Source of the DNA: a bacterium
Lineage (GTDB): Bacteria > Spirochaetota > UBA4802 > UBA5550
Assembly (NCBI GenBank): GCA_024224995.1
Contig: JAAENB010000517.1
Coordinates: forward strand, 1 to 32,559
Direction of reading: 5' to 3'
Length of the DNA stretch: 32,559 nucleotides
Part shown: in pieces, positions 24,605-32,399 of the stretch
Layout: every line of letters begins with the position of its first letter
Numbering within the stretch: position 1 is the stretch's first letter
Program-made: the position numbers and the translations under genes
Notes under the pieces: generated by a model
The model's input: only the letters and a program-made list of their open reading frames with translations
What the model was told of the DNA's origin: nothing
The model's database searches: none

Positions 24605-25827
24605 TTTTTTGCCACCTCTTTCATTTTTTCAACACTCATTTTGTGTAAATCGGAATAGGAAAGCTGCATGTTGTTCCCCCCGGTATCAAGGAAACTCATC
24701 CGGTCCATACAGGCAATACAGGGATCAAGGGATGCTATTACAATCGGCAGATCGGCAATTTCGGTATTTTTAAGCATTGGTATCCAGCCAATGGCATTGG
24801 AATAGGTTGGCGCTTTAACCTTTACTTCTACCGGGCCGTCTCTAAAGGACATCATATCGTAATGGGAAACCTCACCGCGAGGTCCTTCATGGCGGCCGAT
24901 GCCTTCACCTTCGATCTTTTTTAATGAGTTAAGAAGTTTAACCGCGCTGGTTTCTCCTATGATTGGACCGTCGGGCATATTCTTGATGCAGAAATTGATA
25001 ATATGGATCGATTGTTTTATCTCAAGAACCCGTACAATAATTCTGTCATACACATCGCCAACGGGTTCTTTTCCAATATCTCTTGGAGAAACCGGCTCTA
25101 ACCAGTCAATGTCGGGGTATGCTTCTATTGGGTAATCGACCCGCACATCTTTGCTCAGGCCCGAAGCTCGCGCCATTGGGCCAACCGCGCATAGATCCAC
25201 CGCTTCCTGGCAGCTTAGAATTCCCACGTTCTGGCACCGGGCAATGACGCTTTTGTCGTGGATGAGAATGTCGTAGGTACGGTCGAATAGTTCGTTATAG
25301 TATTGCAGGGTTTCTTCAACCAGGGGATACTGCTCTTCAGTGATATCCCGCCGTGTGCCGCCGATGGAAAGCATTCCGTAGTTGATCCGGTTGCCGGTGA
25401 TCCCTTCGAGGCAGTCCAGAACTTTTTCCCTGATGTTCCAGGTGTAGAGAAAGAGCGTATCAAAACCGATCTCATGAGCGGCGACCCCGGCCCAGAGAAG
25501 GTGGGAATGGAGGCGTTCAAGTTCGGCAACAATGGTTCGAATATACCGGGCTCTGGGCGGAACTTCTACATGAGCGATCTGTTCAATAGCGTGACAATAT
25601 GCTAATGGGTGCGAGACCGAACAGATCCCGCATATCCGTTCCATGAGATATATTGCCTGGATAAAATTTCGTTCCCGGACGATTTTTTCTATAGCCCGGT
25701 GTGTATAGCCGAAGTCAATATCGGCATTAACAACCCGTTCTCCTTCAACGTCAAAAATAAACCGGATCGGTTCTTTAAACGCCGGGTGGGTAGGACCTAT
25801 TTGTAATGGGTAAGTTACCGTACTCAT
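24592..25827 (-). CDS. mbhL: Membrane-bound [NiFe] hydrogenase large subunit (MbhL)
   Basis: The catalytic subunit, homologous to NuoD/EchE. Both nickel-binding motifs are intact: RICGIC (Cys66, Cys69) and DPCIACMDR (Cys370, Cys373). This marks a true group 4 hydrogenase, not a complex I or sulfur-reductase relative that has lost nickel ligands. About 35 residues follow the DPCxxCxxR motif, consistent with a C-terminal extension removed during maturation by the HycI-type protease encoded at 31772. In the complex it reduces protons to H2 with electrons from ferredoxin. AAGGAG precedes the start, which overlaps the mbhK stop by 4 bp. Confidence 0.95.
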   Translation of the reverse strand: MSTVTYPLQIGPTHPAFKEPIRFIFDVEGERVVNADIDFGYTHRAIEKIVRERNFIQAIYLMERICGICSVSHPLAYCHAIEQIAHVEVPPRARYIRTIVAELERLHSHLLWAGVAAHEIGFDTLFLYTWNIREKVLDCLEGITGNRINYGMLSIGGTRRDITEEQYPLVEETLQYYNELFDRTYDILIHDKSVIARCQNVGILSCQEAVDLCAVGPMARASGLSKDVRVDYPIEAYPDIDWLEPVSPRDIGKEPVGDVYDRIIVRVLEIKQSIHIINFCIKNMPDGPIIGETSAVKLLNSLKKIEGEGIGRHEGPRGEVSHYDMMSFRDGPVEVKVKAPTYSNAIGWIPMLKNTEIADLPIVIASLDPCIACMDRMSFLDTGGNNMQLSYSDLHKMSVEKMKEVAKKCKG

Positions 25828-26309
25828 ACTTCTTCTCTCCTTAAGGGGGTCATCCCCGTTGGTAAATTGTCCGGGGTGAATATCCTTCTATTGTCGGGGA
25901 TATCTTCAATGGTGACGCCCAGCATTTCACTGGTTTCCCGTTCCATATAGAGAATACCCGGGATAAGATCGGTGAGCGTTCGTATTCGCAAATCATCTTT
26001 TGGGAGCGTTACGGTTATAATTACCGGAAGCTCCCGGAAATTTCCCTCTCCAGCGAAAATGGTTAATGGGTATATGAGATCAAATTCATTCTCATATTCT
26101 TTTGAAGCCATGGGGCAGGCCACATGGGGAGGACCGAACTCTTTTAATAGCGCCACAACCCGGTGGAACACACTCCGGGTTACATTCATGCGGATTCCCT
26201 TTTGCTCAACTTTATTCAGGTGTCCCTCTTCGCGAACGAGAACTTCCGTGCTGAGAATCCCTTCTCCGAATCTTTCCGTAAATTTTGATATTATTTCTTC
26301 AGGAGTCAT
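25824..26309 (-). CDS. mbhK: Membrane-bound hydrogenase subunit K (NuoC-like)
   Basis: A 161-residue peripheral subunit homologous to NuoC/EchD, without cofactor motifs. It shows the family's YPLTIFAGEGN and VTLPKDDLRIRTLTDLIPGI stretches, followed by MERETSEMLGVTIED and a C-terminal RIFTPDNLPTGMTPLR, close to the conserved signature of complex I 30-kDa-like subunits. It stabilises the MbhJ/MbhL contact. An AAGGAT site precedes the start, 4 bases after the mbhJ stop, and it overlaps mbhL by 4 bp. Confidence 0.9.
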   Translation of the reverse strand: MTPEEIISKFTERFGEGILSTEVLVREEGHLNKVEQKGIRMNVTRSVFHRVVALLKEFGPPHVACPMASKEYENEFDLIYPLTIFAGEGNFRELPVIITVTLPKDDLRIRTLTDLIPGILYMERETSEMLGVTIEDIPDNRRIFTPDNLPTGMTPLRREEV

Positions 26310-26313
26310 ATTG

Positions 26314-26754
26314 TTATCCTTCTAATTTTTCCCAGGCTCGTGCCACGCCGTAAATAATTGCTTCGGGACGGGGCGGGCAGCCCGGGATATATACATCAAC
26401 GTCGATAAAATTATCAATGGGACCGGCCATGGCGTATGATTCCTGGAAAACCCCTTTGGTGAGGCCGCAGCCGCCAATGAGGATAACCAGTTTTGGGTCC
26501 GGAACCTGTTCAACAACTCTCAGAACCTTATCTTTGATCTTTTCAGTGAGCGTTCCCGTAACCAGGAGAACGTCCGCGTGGCGGGGAGTACCCACCAGTT
26601 TTATGCCAAAACGCTCGGCATCATACCGGGGCATAAGTGTTGCCAGGATTTCAATATCGCAGCCGTTACAGGAGCCCGCGTTTATATGGAATGCCCAGAG
26701 CGAACGCTTGAGCGATTTTGCCATTGATTTTTCTTTTTGAAAAAATTTGATCAT
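26314..26754 (-). CDS. mbhJ: Membrane-bound hydrogenase small subunit (MbhJ, NuoB-like)
   Basis: A 146-residue small subunit holding the proximal [4Fe-4S] cluster next to the nickel site. Cys29 and Cys32 (SCNGCDIEIL), Cys96 (IGGCG) and Cys126 (IPGCPPRPEAI) supply the four ligands. Its short length, without extra clusters, is typical of group 4 enzymes (EchC, NuoB). The frame is open further upstream to 26811 inside mbhI. The ATG at 26754 is chosen because GGAGGAG stands directly before it and it forms the ATGA overlap with the mbhI stop. Confidence 0.93.
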   Translation of the reverse strand: MIKFFQKEKSMAKSLKRSLWAFHINAGSCNGCDIEILATLMPRYDAERFGIKLVGTPRHADVLLVTGTLTEKIKDKVLRVVEQVPDPKLVILIGGCGLTKGVFQESYAMAGPIDNFIDVDVYIPGCPPRPEAIIYGVARAWEKLEG

Positions 26755-27116
26755 ATCTCTCCTCCAAGAACAATAAGAAGAAGAGATACGGCCAGTACAA
26801 TAACAAGCCATTTCATGTAATCGTTGAGATTACCGGAGTGAATTTTTTCCATCTTCTCATAATAGGCATCCAGGGCTTTTCTAAATCCCCAATAGAGATT
26901 GCTTCCCTGAACATTATAATCTATCTCATCGAGATTCCCTGAGTTAAAGGGTTTTACCTGTTTGCTTTCTTTGTTATAGTCCCTGCGAAAAAACAGGCGT
27001 CCCCATAAGAATATCAAAAAGTATAATAAAACCAGGACACCAACAAGCACCAGGGGATACCAGATGACTCCTGTTTTTTGAGCAAAGATTGTATTTACAA
27101 TTGTATTATAATCCAT
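26751..27116 (-). CDS. mbhI: Membrane-bound hydrogenase subunit I (linker subunit)
   Basis: A 121-residue small membrane protein. It has two hydrophobic helices (about 17-43 and 101-118) joined by a polar loop with SNLYWGFRKALDAYYEKM and HSGNLNDYMKWL. This is the pattern of MbhI in Pyrococcus and of the C-terminal piece of antiporter-like subunits. It bridges the Mrp-like antiporter half to the hydrogenase half. It follows mbhH by 12 bp and overlaps mbhJ by 4 bp. Confidence 0.8.
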   Translation of the reverse strand: MDYNTIVNTIFAQKTGVIWYPLVLVGVLVLLYFLIFLWGRLFFRRDYNKESKQVKPFNSGNLDEIDYNVQGSNLYWGFRKALDAYYEKMEKIHSGNLNDYMKWLVIVLAVSLLLIVLGGEI

Positions 27117-27128
27117 GGCATTATTCCT

Positions 27129-28709
27129 TTAAAAAAGTCTTGCCAGCCCTTCTACCGCAGGCTCGACTATTGTTTCAATTATTATCTCCGGAAAGAGCCC
27201 AAAGAGAATAACGAGCACGCAGAGCAGCCCCATTCCAATCTTCATACCCGGAGAAACAGGCTCTTTGTCTACAACCAGGTCGTCCCGCTTTGGTCCCAGG
27301 AAGGCGCTGTAAAAAACCTTTACAAAAGAGGCAAGGGTTAACACCGAAACGAACATGGCAATTATGGAAAGGAGCGGGCTGAATTTATAGACCGACTCGT
27401 AAATAAGTAATTTAGAGGCAAACCCGTTAAAGGGAGGAATTCCGGCAATGGCAAGAGCCCCAATAATAAATGCGATAGTGGTAAACGTATCTTTGTGAGC
27501 CATGCCAACCATGGAATTAAGATTCCTGGTGCCAAAGCGTTTCGCCATCACCCCTGATGTTAAAAAGAGAAGTCCCTTATAAAAGGCATGGTTCATGATA
27601 TGGAAAATACCCCCAATCATGGCAAGTTTGCCGAATACTTCAAAAGAGGTGCCGCCGTCGTCCGTACCGTAAACAGCAATACCCACACCAACGCCAAGGA
27701 GCATATACCCGGTTTGCGACACCGCGTGAAACGCCATAAGACGTTTAACATCGTGCTGAACAAGGGCCATGGTTACTCCAATAAACATGGAAAGAACGCC
27801 CAGAATAATCACCACCCATCCAAGGATCTCAAAGTCGATGGAGGTTGGCATCCAGGCCCGTCTTTCGGGGTTGCCAAAAAGAGAAAAAGAGAGCCTGAAG
27901 AGACCGTACAGGCTGGCCTGGCTTGAGGCAACCAGCATGGCAGTAATGGGAGCGGGAGCCTCGGAGTAAGAGTCAGGAACCCACATATGCATGGGGATGG
28001 CTCCGGCTTTCATGGCAAGCGGTACCAGCATAAAGATCAGCGCGATCTTGTCGAGCAGGGAATAGTTCATAACACCGTACAGGTAATCGATATTAAATGA
28101 GCCATATTGCGCGTATAAAAGCCCTATGCCGATTAAAAGAAGAGCGGTTGCTACAGCGCTAATAAGAAGATACTTGTAACCGGCATAGGGGGGATGATTT
28201 TCATCAACCCGGTATGCTACGAGCGCTGCTGATGATATGGAAAGGATTTCAATTGTCACAAAGAAGTTAAACAGGTCGTTGGTAAATTCAAGCCCTATCA
28301 TCCCGGCCATCATAAGGATCATGAGGATGACATAATATTTTTTATTGCCCGTTTCGGGAATGAATTTCCATGAATACATAAAAGCGGCAAAAGTGATTAT
28401 TCCCGAGATAAGGGCCATAAAGAGCGAAAACCCGTCAATTTTAAGAACAATCCGTATGGGAAAGGTAATTCCTTCGGGAATGGGGCTCATGGTGTCGGCG
28501 GCGCCAACAACATAATAGAGAACATTGCCGTCCATTGACACTTGCGGGATAAGTGAGATAACGAGCATATTAACAACACATATCACCAGGAAGGCGAAGA
28601 CATTCCGCGCCTTTGAACCCGTAAGACTGATTATGGGAATAAGAAAAGCCCCGGCCAGGGGAATGGCAATTATGAGAATGGGAATATGTTTATTTATAAA
28701 TTCAATCAT
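27129..28709 (-). CDS. mbhH: Membrane-bound hydrogenase subunit H (MrpD/NuoN-like antiporter)
   Basis: A 526-residue antiporter-like subunit with about 14 hydrophobic helices, the main ion-translocating module. Visible landmarks are TNDLFNFFVTIEILSIS (helix 5 glutamate), MKAGAIPMHMWVPDSYSEAP (helix 7 lysine and the following loop), HDVKRLMAFHAVSQTGYM (helix 8 histidine-lysine), IMNHAFYKGLLFL and GIPPFNGFASK. These supply the charged residues expected along the proton/Na+ axis. The ATG at 28709 is chosen over an in-frame TTG at 28718; it overlaps the mbhG stop by 8 bp. Homologues are MrpD, NuoL/M/N and HyfB/D. Confidence 0.92.
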   Translation of the reverse strand: MIEFINKHIPILIIAIPLAGAFLIPIISLTGSKARNVFAFLVICVVNMLVISLIPQVSMDGNVLYYVVGAADTMSPIPEGITFPIRIVLKIDGFSLFMALISGIITFAAFMYSWKFIPETGNKKYYVILMILMMAGMIGLEFTNDLFNFFVTIEILSISSAALVAYRVDENHPPYAGYKYLLISAVATALLLIGIGLLYAQYGSFNIDYLYGVMNYSLLDKIALIFMLVPLAMKAGAIPMHMWVPDSYSEAPAPITAMLVASSQASLYGLFRLSFSLFGNPERRAWMPTSIDFEILGWVVIILGVLSMFIGVTMALVQHDVKRLMAFHAVSQTGYMLLGVGVGIAVYGTDDGGTSFEVFGKLAMIGGIFHIMNHAFYKGLLFLTSGVMAKRFGTRNLNSMVGMAHKDTFTTIAFIIGALAIAGIPPFNGFASKLLIYESVYKFSPLLSIIAMFVSVLTLASFVKVFYSAFLGPKRDDLVVDKEPVSPGMKIGMGLLCVLVILFGLFPEIIIETIVEPAVEGLARLF

Positions 28710-29061
28710 GATTTTCAATACCCTGTAATTTTTGTATATCGAGTGTTTTATTGTTTCTATACGTTAATACCGCGAGTGTGAGCATTAAGGCACTGGTGGC
28801 AAAACCAATAACAATGTTGGTTAATATCAAGGCCTGTGGTGTTGGCAAAACCATACGCAGTGAATCAAGAGAGGGAGCAAGCGTGAATATGGGAGCTGTC
28901 CCTTTGGGCCGGTAGGCCAGCGCTATGAAAAAAAGATTTATTCCCGATTCCAGAATATTCAGGGCGATAACTATTTTGATGAGGTTTCGCTTATATAAAA
29001 CCGCTGTGAGCCCGAAAAATATTAATAGAACCGCTGTTACATATAGAAAAAAATCAGTCAT
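28702..29061 (-). CDS. mbhG: Membrane-bound hydrogenase subunit G (MrpC/NuoK-like)
   Basis: A 119-residue protein with three hydrophobic helices, homologous to MrpC, MnhC and NuoK. It includes ALNILESGINLFFIALAY and the helix-3 segment PQALILTNIVIGFATSALML. The glutamate in the second helix is the proton-path residue of this family. GAGGAA precedes the start, which overlaps the upstream gene by ATGA. It pairs with MbhH in the antiporter module. Confidence 0.9.
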   Translation of the reverse strand: MTDFFLYVTAVLLIFFGLTAVLYKRNLIKIVIALNILESGINLFFIALAYRPKGTAPIFTLAPSLDSLRMVLPTPQALILTNIVIGFATSALMLTLAVLTYRNNKTLDIQKLQGIENHD

Positions 29062-29906
29062 ATCTGTTCCTCTTTCTTCTTATCATTTCCCGTATACGGA
29101 CTCACGTAATACAGCGAAATAAGGATAATGCTGAGACCGCAAAAGACCTCAATACCAACCGCCAGGCTGAGCAAGGGCAGTATACCGCCGGAGTTTAAAT
29201 AGCCCGGGTTTGGACCAAATTCAATAACCTTGCCAAAAAAATCCATTGATCCGTTAACCAGGAAATTGTTGAGAAATGCCGCCCCAATTCCCGCGAAACC
29301 GAGTCCGATAAAAATTGAAAGTCCCAGGGATTCAAAAATAGAGAATATTTTATTTGTTTTTTGCAGATTTTTTGTAATGAGAGCACTAATGAGCAGCAGG
29401 GCAGTTCCCGAAGCCATTACCGCGCCGCCCTGGAACCCGCCTCCCGGAGAGAGGTGTCCGTGGATAACCATGTATACCCCGAAAATAATAATAAGGGGAT
29501 ACATAAGAAAAGAACCGAAAACAATAATGCGTGAAACATTTTGCGGATATCTCCAAACCCTGGTTTCAGGACCTTCAACAACTTTTGCCGATTTTAAAAG
29601 GCTGAACAGGAGCATGGAAATACTGGAAACCACAATAAAAAGGACCGTGGCTTCTCCCAGGGTGTCGTAGGCCCGGTAATCAAAAACCACACTGGTTACG
29701 ATGTTATTTGACCCGGTTTCCCGTTGTCCGTTCCTCAGGTAATAATCGTCCATGGTATTGACATTGGTTATATCGGTTACCGCAGTGCCGCGGTCTTTGA
29801 ATACATCCTTGTTCCCCAGGGGGGTACCAACAGGATGAAGATGCAGGATGGCGATAAAAAGAAATCCCGCGATGAGCAGTGTTGAAAGAAAACCGGCAAG
29901 CTTCAT
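29058..29906 (-). CDS. Fused membrane-bound hydrogenase subunit E-F (MrpA C-terminus plus MrpB)
   Basis: A 282-residue protein combining what are two genes, mbhE and mbhF, in Pyrococcus. The first ~105 residues have a helix, a soluble segment and a NIVTSVVFDYRAYDTLGEAT helix-start, matching the MrpA C-terminal/MbhE region. From ~125 on it is an MnhB domain: HGHLSPGGGFQGGAVMASG followed by further helices. The join is continuous, with no start or stop scar visible. Together the parts form the MrpB-like section that links antiporter subunits. The ribosome site (GGAG) is 11 bases from the ATG, slightly long. Confidence 0.85.
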   Translation of the reverse strand: MKLAGFLSTLLIAGFLFIAILHLHPVGTPLGNKDVFKDRGTAVTDITNVNTMDDYYLRNGQRETGSNNIVTSVVFDYRAYDTLGEATVLFIVVSSISMLLFSLLKSAKVVEGPETRVWRYPQNVSRIIVFGSFLMYPLIIIFGVYMVIHGHLSPGGGFQGGAVMASGTALLLISALITKNLQKTNKIFSIFESLGLSIFIGLGFAGIGAAFLNNFLVNGSMDFFGKVIEFGPNPGYLNSGGILPLLSLAVGIEVFCGLSIILISLYYVSPYTGNDKKKEEQI

Positions 29907-29912
29907 AATATG

Positions 29913-30158
29913 TTACTCCTCTCTTCTTTTGGTGAGGCGAATAGCTAAAACAAATATACAAATCGTCAGGGCGGCTCCAATAGCAGCCTCAGCAATGGCA
30001 ACGTCCGGAGCGTCCAGGTGAAAAAACATTAACGTAAGGACCAGGCTAAAAACCGAATAGATAACAACACTGGCGAGCAGGTCCCTGAAATAGAGCGAGA
30101 GAAGAGCTGTAATTATGAGCACAATTGACATGAGTATAAATATAATTGAATATATCAT
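29913..30158 (-). CDS. mbhD: Membrane-bound hydrogenase subunit D (DUF4040, MrpA-derived)
   Basis: An 81-residue protein with two to three helices that carries the DUF4040 signature, including MFFHLDAPDVAIAEAAIGAA and ICIFVLAIRLTKR. In Mrp antiporters this piece is part of MrpA, while Mbh-type complexes encode it alone. The start overlaps the stop of the MrpG-like gene by 4 bp. It is part of the antiporter half. Confidence 0.88.
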   Translation of the reverse strand: MIYSIIFILMSIVLIITALLSLYFRDLLASVVIYSVFSLVLTLMFFHLDAPDVAIAEAAIGAALTICIFVLAIRLTKRREE

Positions 30159-30508
30159 CGGCTTACCTCTCTTCTTTGTTTGTCTTTATATTCATTTATT
30201 TCCGTGCCGTATGGTTTTATTCCCGCGATCAGGGAGGCCCGTGCTATGGCATGGGCGCTTACGGGGTTGGTGAAAATAATAACAAGTAATGCCAGGCCCG
30301 AGTGGATAACAATTGTCATTGTGGCTCCGTCGTTGTGCAAAAAACTTTCAACCATAACTCCCGAAACGATCAGGATCGCGCCAAAAGTGGATGTTTTGGT
30401 TGCGGCATGGAGCCTGGTAAAGATATCGGGAAAACGGAGCAGCCCCACAACGCTCATGGCATCGACAAAAACACCAATTGATATTAAAAAATACGCGGTA
30501 TTTTCCAT
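30155..30508 (-). CDS. mbhC: Membrane-bound hydrogenase subunit C (MrpG-like)
   Basis: A 117-residue protein with three hydrophobic helices and the MnhG/PhaG signature: GLLRFPDIFTRLHAATKTST near residue 22 and FTNPVSAHAIARAS near the third helix. It has a polar C-terminal tail of about 25 residues. It is an accessory subunit of the antiporter half. It starts 3 bases after the MrpF-like gene ends. Confidence 0.9.
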   Translation of the reverse strand: MENTAYFLISIGVFVDAMSVVGLLRFPDIFTRLHAATKTSTFGAILIVSGVMVESFLHNDGATMTIVIHSGLALLVIIFTNPVSAHAIARASLIAGIKPYGTEINEYKDKQRREVSR

Positions 30509-30511
30509 AGG

Positions 30512-30772
30512 TTATTTTTCCTCTCTAATAAGATAGCGGGAAATAAATAATGTCCCGATAAATGAAATAACACCATATACAATCCCGATATCAATATAGA
30601 GCGCCTCCCGTTCCATGGCGCCCATGAGAATCATCAAGGTAATAATCAGGGTATTGATGGTGTCCAGGGCAACGATTCGCTCCGGCGCGTTATGGCTAAA
30701 AACAACGCGTATTACCATGAGGAGCACATAGACCGACAATAACAGCCCAATTATAAGAAAAAAATCTTTCAT
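30512..30772 (-). CDS. mbhB: Membrane-bound hydrogenase subunit B (MrpF-like)
   Basis: An 86-residue three-helix protein with the MnhF pattern: VRVVFSHNAPERIVALDTIN after helix one, then an acidic YIDIGIVYGVISFIGTLFISRYL helix. It belongs to the antiporter half and ends just before the MrpG-like gene. Confidence 0.9.
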   Translation of the reverse strand: MKDFFLIIGLLLSVYVLLMVIRVVFSHNAPERIVALDTINTLIITLMILMGAMEREALYIDIGIVYGVISFIGTLFISRYLIREEK

Positions 30773-30788
30773 AGTGTGTTAACTCCTT

Positions 30789-31304
30789 TTAACCAAAAAA
30801 ACGTTTAACAAAAAAATGTAATACTCCGGAAACGTCACGGGGTGTTGCCTTATCCCCTTTTTCTTTTTCCCAGTTGAGACAATGAATATACATATCGTGG
30901 GTATCTTCTTCCATCGCGATAGTGAGTGTTCCCGGAGACAGGGTTATTGTATTCGCCAGCAGGTACGCGCCGGCCTCATTTTTTAGCCCGGTTTCAACTT
31001 TCACTATGGCAGGTTTTATTCTTCCCGACAATATTCTATACATAACTTCAAAATTAGCAATGATCAATGAAATTAAAAAGGGGCCAACCAGGTAAAATAC
31101 TCCCAGGAACCAGAGTACGGGATTCAGTATGTGCCAGGTTACTTTGCGCGGAAGAATCCGGTATGCCACTGCACTAAAAAGGAGACTTATGACAAGAGAA
31201 ACCCAGATCTCTTCCATAGGCCAGAGAAAAAAATCACTACCCGTACCGGCGGTGAATACCAGGTACGCGAAAAAACACATTAAAAAATAAAAAAGAAATC
31301 CCAT
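30789..31304 (-). CDS. mbhA: Membrane-bound hydrogenase subunit A (MrpE-like)
   Basis: First gene of the hydrogenase operon. This 171-residue MnhE-family protein has two to three helices in the first 85 residues, then a cytoplasmic ferredoxin-like fold with KPAIVKVETGLKNEAGAYLLANTITLSPGT, the conserved MnhE core, and a DMYIHCLN strand. An AAGGAGG ribosome site precedes the ATG at ideal spacing. The product belongs to the antiporter section, probably in assembly or stability of the complex. Confidence 0.9.
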   Translation of the reverse strand: MGFLFYFLMCFFAYLVFTAGTGSDFFLWPMEEIWVSLVISLLFSAVAYRILPRKVTWHILNPVLWFLGVFYLVGPFLISLIIANFEVMYRILSGRIKPAIVKVETGLKNEAGAYLLANTITLSPGTLTIAMEEDTHDMYIHCLNWEKEKGDKATPRDVSGVLHFFVKRFFG

Positions 31305-31367
31305 TGCAATCCTCCTTTTTACTGCTGCCGGTTATGTTAAGTACTTTACAAATATGAATGTATTGGT

Positions 31368-31396
31368 ATAGTAAAAACCATATAATTTATAGACAA
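31368..31396 (-). promoter_or_regulatory. Candidate promoter of the mbh operon
   Basis: Reading leftwards, TTGTCT (31391-31396) and TACTAT (31368-31373) are separated by 17 bases. A transcript would begin near 31361 and give a leader of about 57 bases before mbhA. No regulator-binding site could be assigned. Confidence 0.45.
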
Positions 31397-31694
31397 TAGG
31401 GTGATATGTGTTCACCCGGACTCTGTTCATAACCGGAACTGTAACCTATAATTTATACCACATTGAAAATATCAATGCAATGATTTTTTTGTATTTTTAT
31501 GAGTATATTGAAGCATATATATATTTTGTTTCGAGATAACCGAGAAGACCTAAATCATACTTATTGGCTATTTGCGTCAATAAAAAATATTATCAAATCC
31601 ATGAAAAGTGGTTCGGAATGATAATTCCGAACTTCCGGATCTACAGCGGGAGTCTGTTGTCATAAATCCGGACAGGGAGCGCCCGGGAGGGCGG

Positions 31695-31756
31695 GTTGAC
31701 AGTTGGCAGTTGACGGCGGGAGTCTTTTCCCCTCTGTCAACCGTCAACTGTCAACT
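31695..31756. repeat. Heptamer repeat arranged as an inverted repeat before the protease gene
   Basis: Units GTTGACA, GTTGGCA and GTTGACG (31695-31715) are answered by GTCAACC/GTCAACT units on the other side (31734-31756), so AGTTGACGG (31708-31716) pairs with CCGTCAACT (31741-31749). The array ends a few bases before the AGGAGG site of the protease gene. It may fold in its leader mRNA or serve as an operator. Similar heptamer arrays are dispersed in other genomes. Confidence 0.6.
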
Positions 31757-31771
31757 AAAAAGGAGGAAATG

Positions 31772-32245
31772 ATGGCGCGGTATGTGCTTTTAGGAGTGGG
31801 GAGCAGGCTTCGGAATGATGATGCGGCCGGGAGTATTCTGGCGGAGCGTTTTTCCGAACGATGCGGTGCCGGGGATGAGAATTCCTTATGGCGGGTTATT
31901 GACGCGGAGTCAATGCCTGAGAATTATACTTCTATTATTAAAAAAGAACGGCCCGAGCTCCTGGTTATTGTTGATGCCTGTGATCTGAAAAAAGAGCCCG
32001 GGGAATTCGCTATTGTAGAGTTGTCGCAGCTTTCACAGGCAAGCGGATTTAATACCCATACGGTTCCTCTTTCTTTCTTTATAGAGTACCTGGCGTCCCT
32101 GGCGCAAAAGGTGCTGTTTATTGGAATACAGCCCAAAAATGTCGATATCGGAGAGGTCGTGTGCCCGGAGGTGGAGAAGGCTGTTGAAGCGTTGATTCTC
32201 TTGTTGGAGAAGGAGGAGTTTGAAAAGATTCCGCGGCTCTCTTAA
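31772..32245 (+). CDS. HycI-type hydrogenase maturation protease
   Basis: A 157-residue endopeptidase that trims the C-terminal extension of the [NiFe] large subunit after nickel insertion. It matches HycI along its length: VLLGVGSRLRNDDAAG (nickel-recognition aspartate, Asp17), DAESMPENY, IVDACDL, GEFAIVE, NTHTVPLSFFIEYL (metal histidine) and LFIGIQPKNVDIGE. The ATG at 31772, or the adjacent one at 31769, is preferred because AGGAGG lies at 31761-31766; the longer upstream frame is a translation of the heptamer repeat. Its substrate is most likely MbhL, whose operon diverges from it. It ends right at the conserved-loop hairpin at 32246. Confidence 0.92.
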   Translation: MARYVLLGVGSRLRNDDAAGSILAERFSERCGAGDENSLWRVIDAESMPENYTSIIKKERPELLVIVDACDLKKEPGEFAIVELSQLSQASGFNTHTVPLSFFIEYLASLAQKVLFIGIQPKNVDIGEVVCPEVEKAVEALILLLEKEEFEKIPRLS

Positions 32246-32386
32246 GAAACTAATATTTGCTTGTGCGCGGGTCTGAAAGCATCCCCTCTTCTAAATGCTG
32301 CGGAACTCGCGTTGCTCAAACAGTCCTCACATTTAGAAGAGGGGATACTTCCAGACCAGATACAGCCCGCAATATTATTTAGTTTC
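32246..32386 (-). repeat. Long hairpin element with conserved loop, copy 2
   Basis: It begins immediately after the protease stop codon. The inner stem ATCCCCTCTTCTAAATG (32281-32297) pairs with 32330-32346. The outer arms (GAAACTAA/TTAGTTTC and GGTCTG/CAGACC) pair with bulges. Two mismatches in the stem are again transitions that become G-U wobbles in a minus-strand RNA. The loop has CGGAACTCGC, GCTCAAACAG and CCTCACA, as in copy 1 at 3370-3481, although the stems do not resemble each other. Confidence 0.75.
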
Positions 32387-32399
32387 TGACGTATTTTTT

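Larger units (their letters stand above)
31305..31771. other. Divergent regulatory region between mbh operon and maturation protease gene
   Basis: The 467-base spacer holds the candidate mbh promoter (31368-31396), small GC-rich stems such as GTTCGGAAT/ATTCCGAAC (31611-31619 with 31624-31632) and TCCGGAT/ATCCGGA (31634-31640 with 31666-31672), and the heptamer inverted repeat just before the protease gene. The middle is AT-rich with no gene apparent. Confidence 0.6.

Noticed and set aside
24592..25827. Large subunit as a nickel-free complex I or Mbs-type sulfur reductase
   Set aside because: Both CxxC motifs (RICGIC and DPCIAC) are intact. Nickel-free relatives have lost one or both.
31703..31771. 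Longer N-terminus of the maturation protease
   Set aside because: The extra 22-23 codons are a translation of the heptamer repeat, and the ribosome site AGGAGG lies inside that segment.
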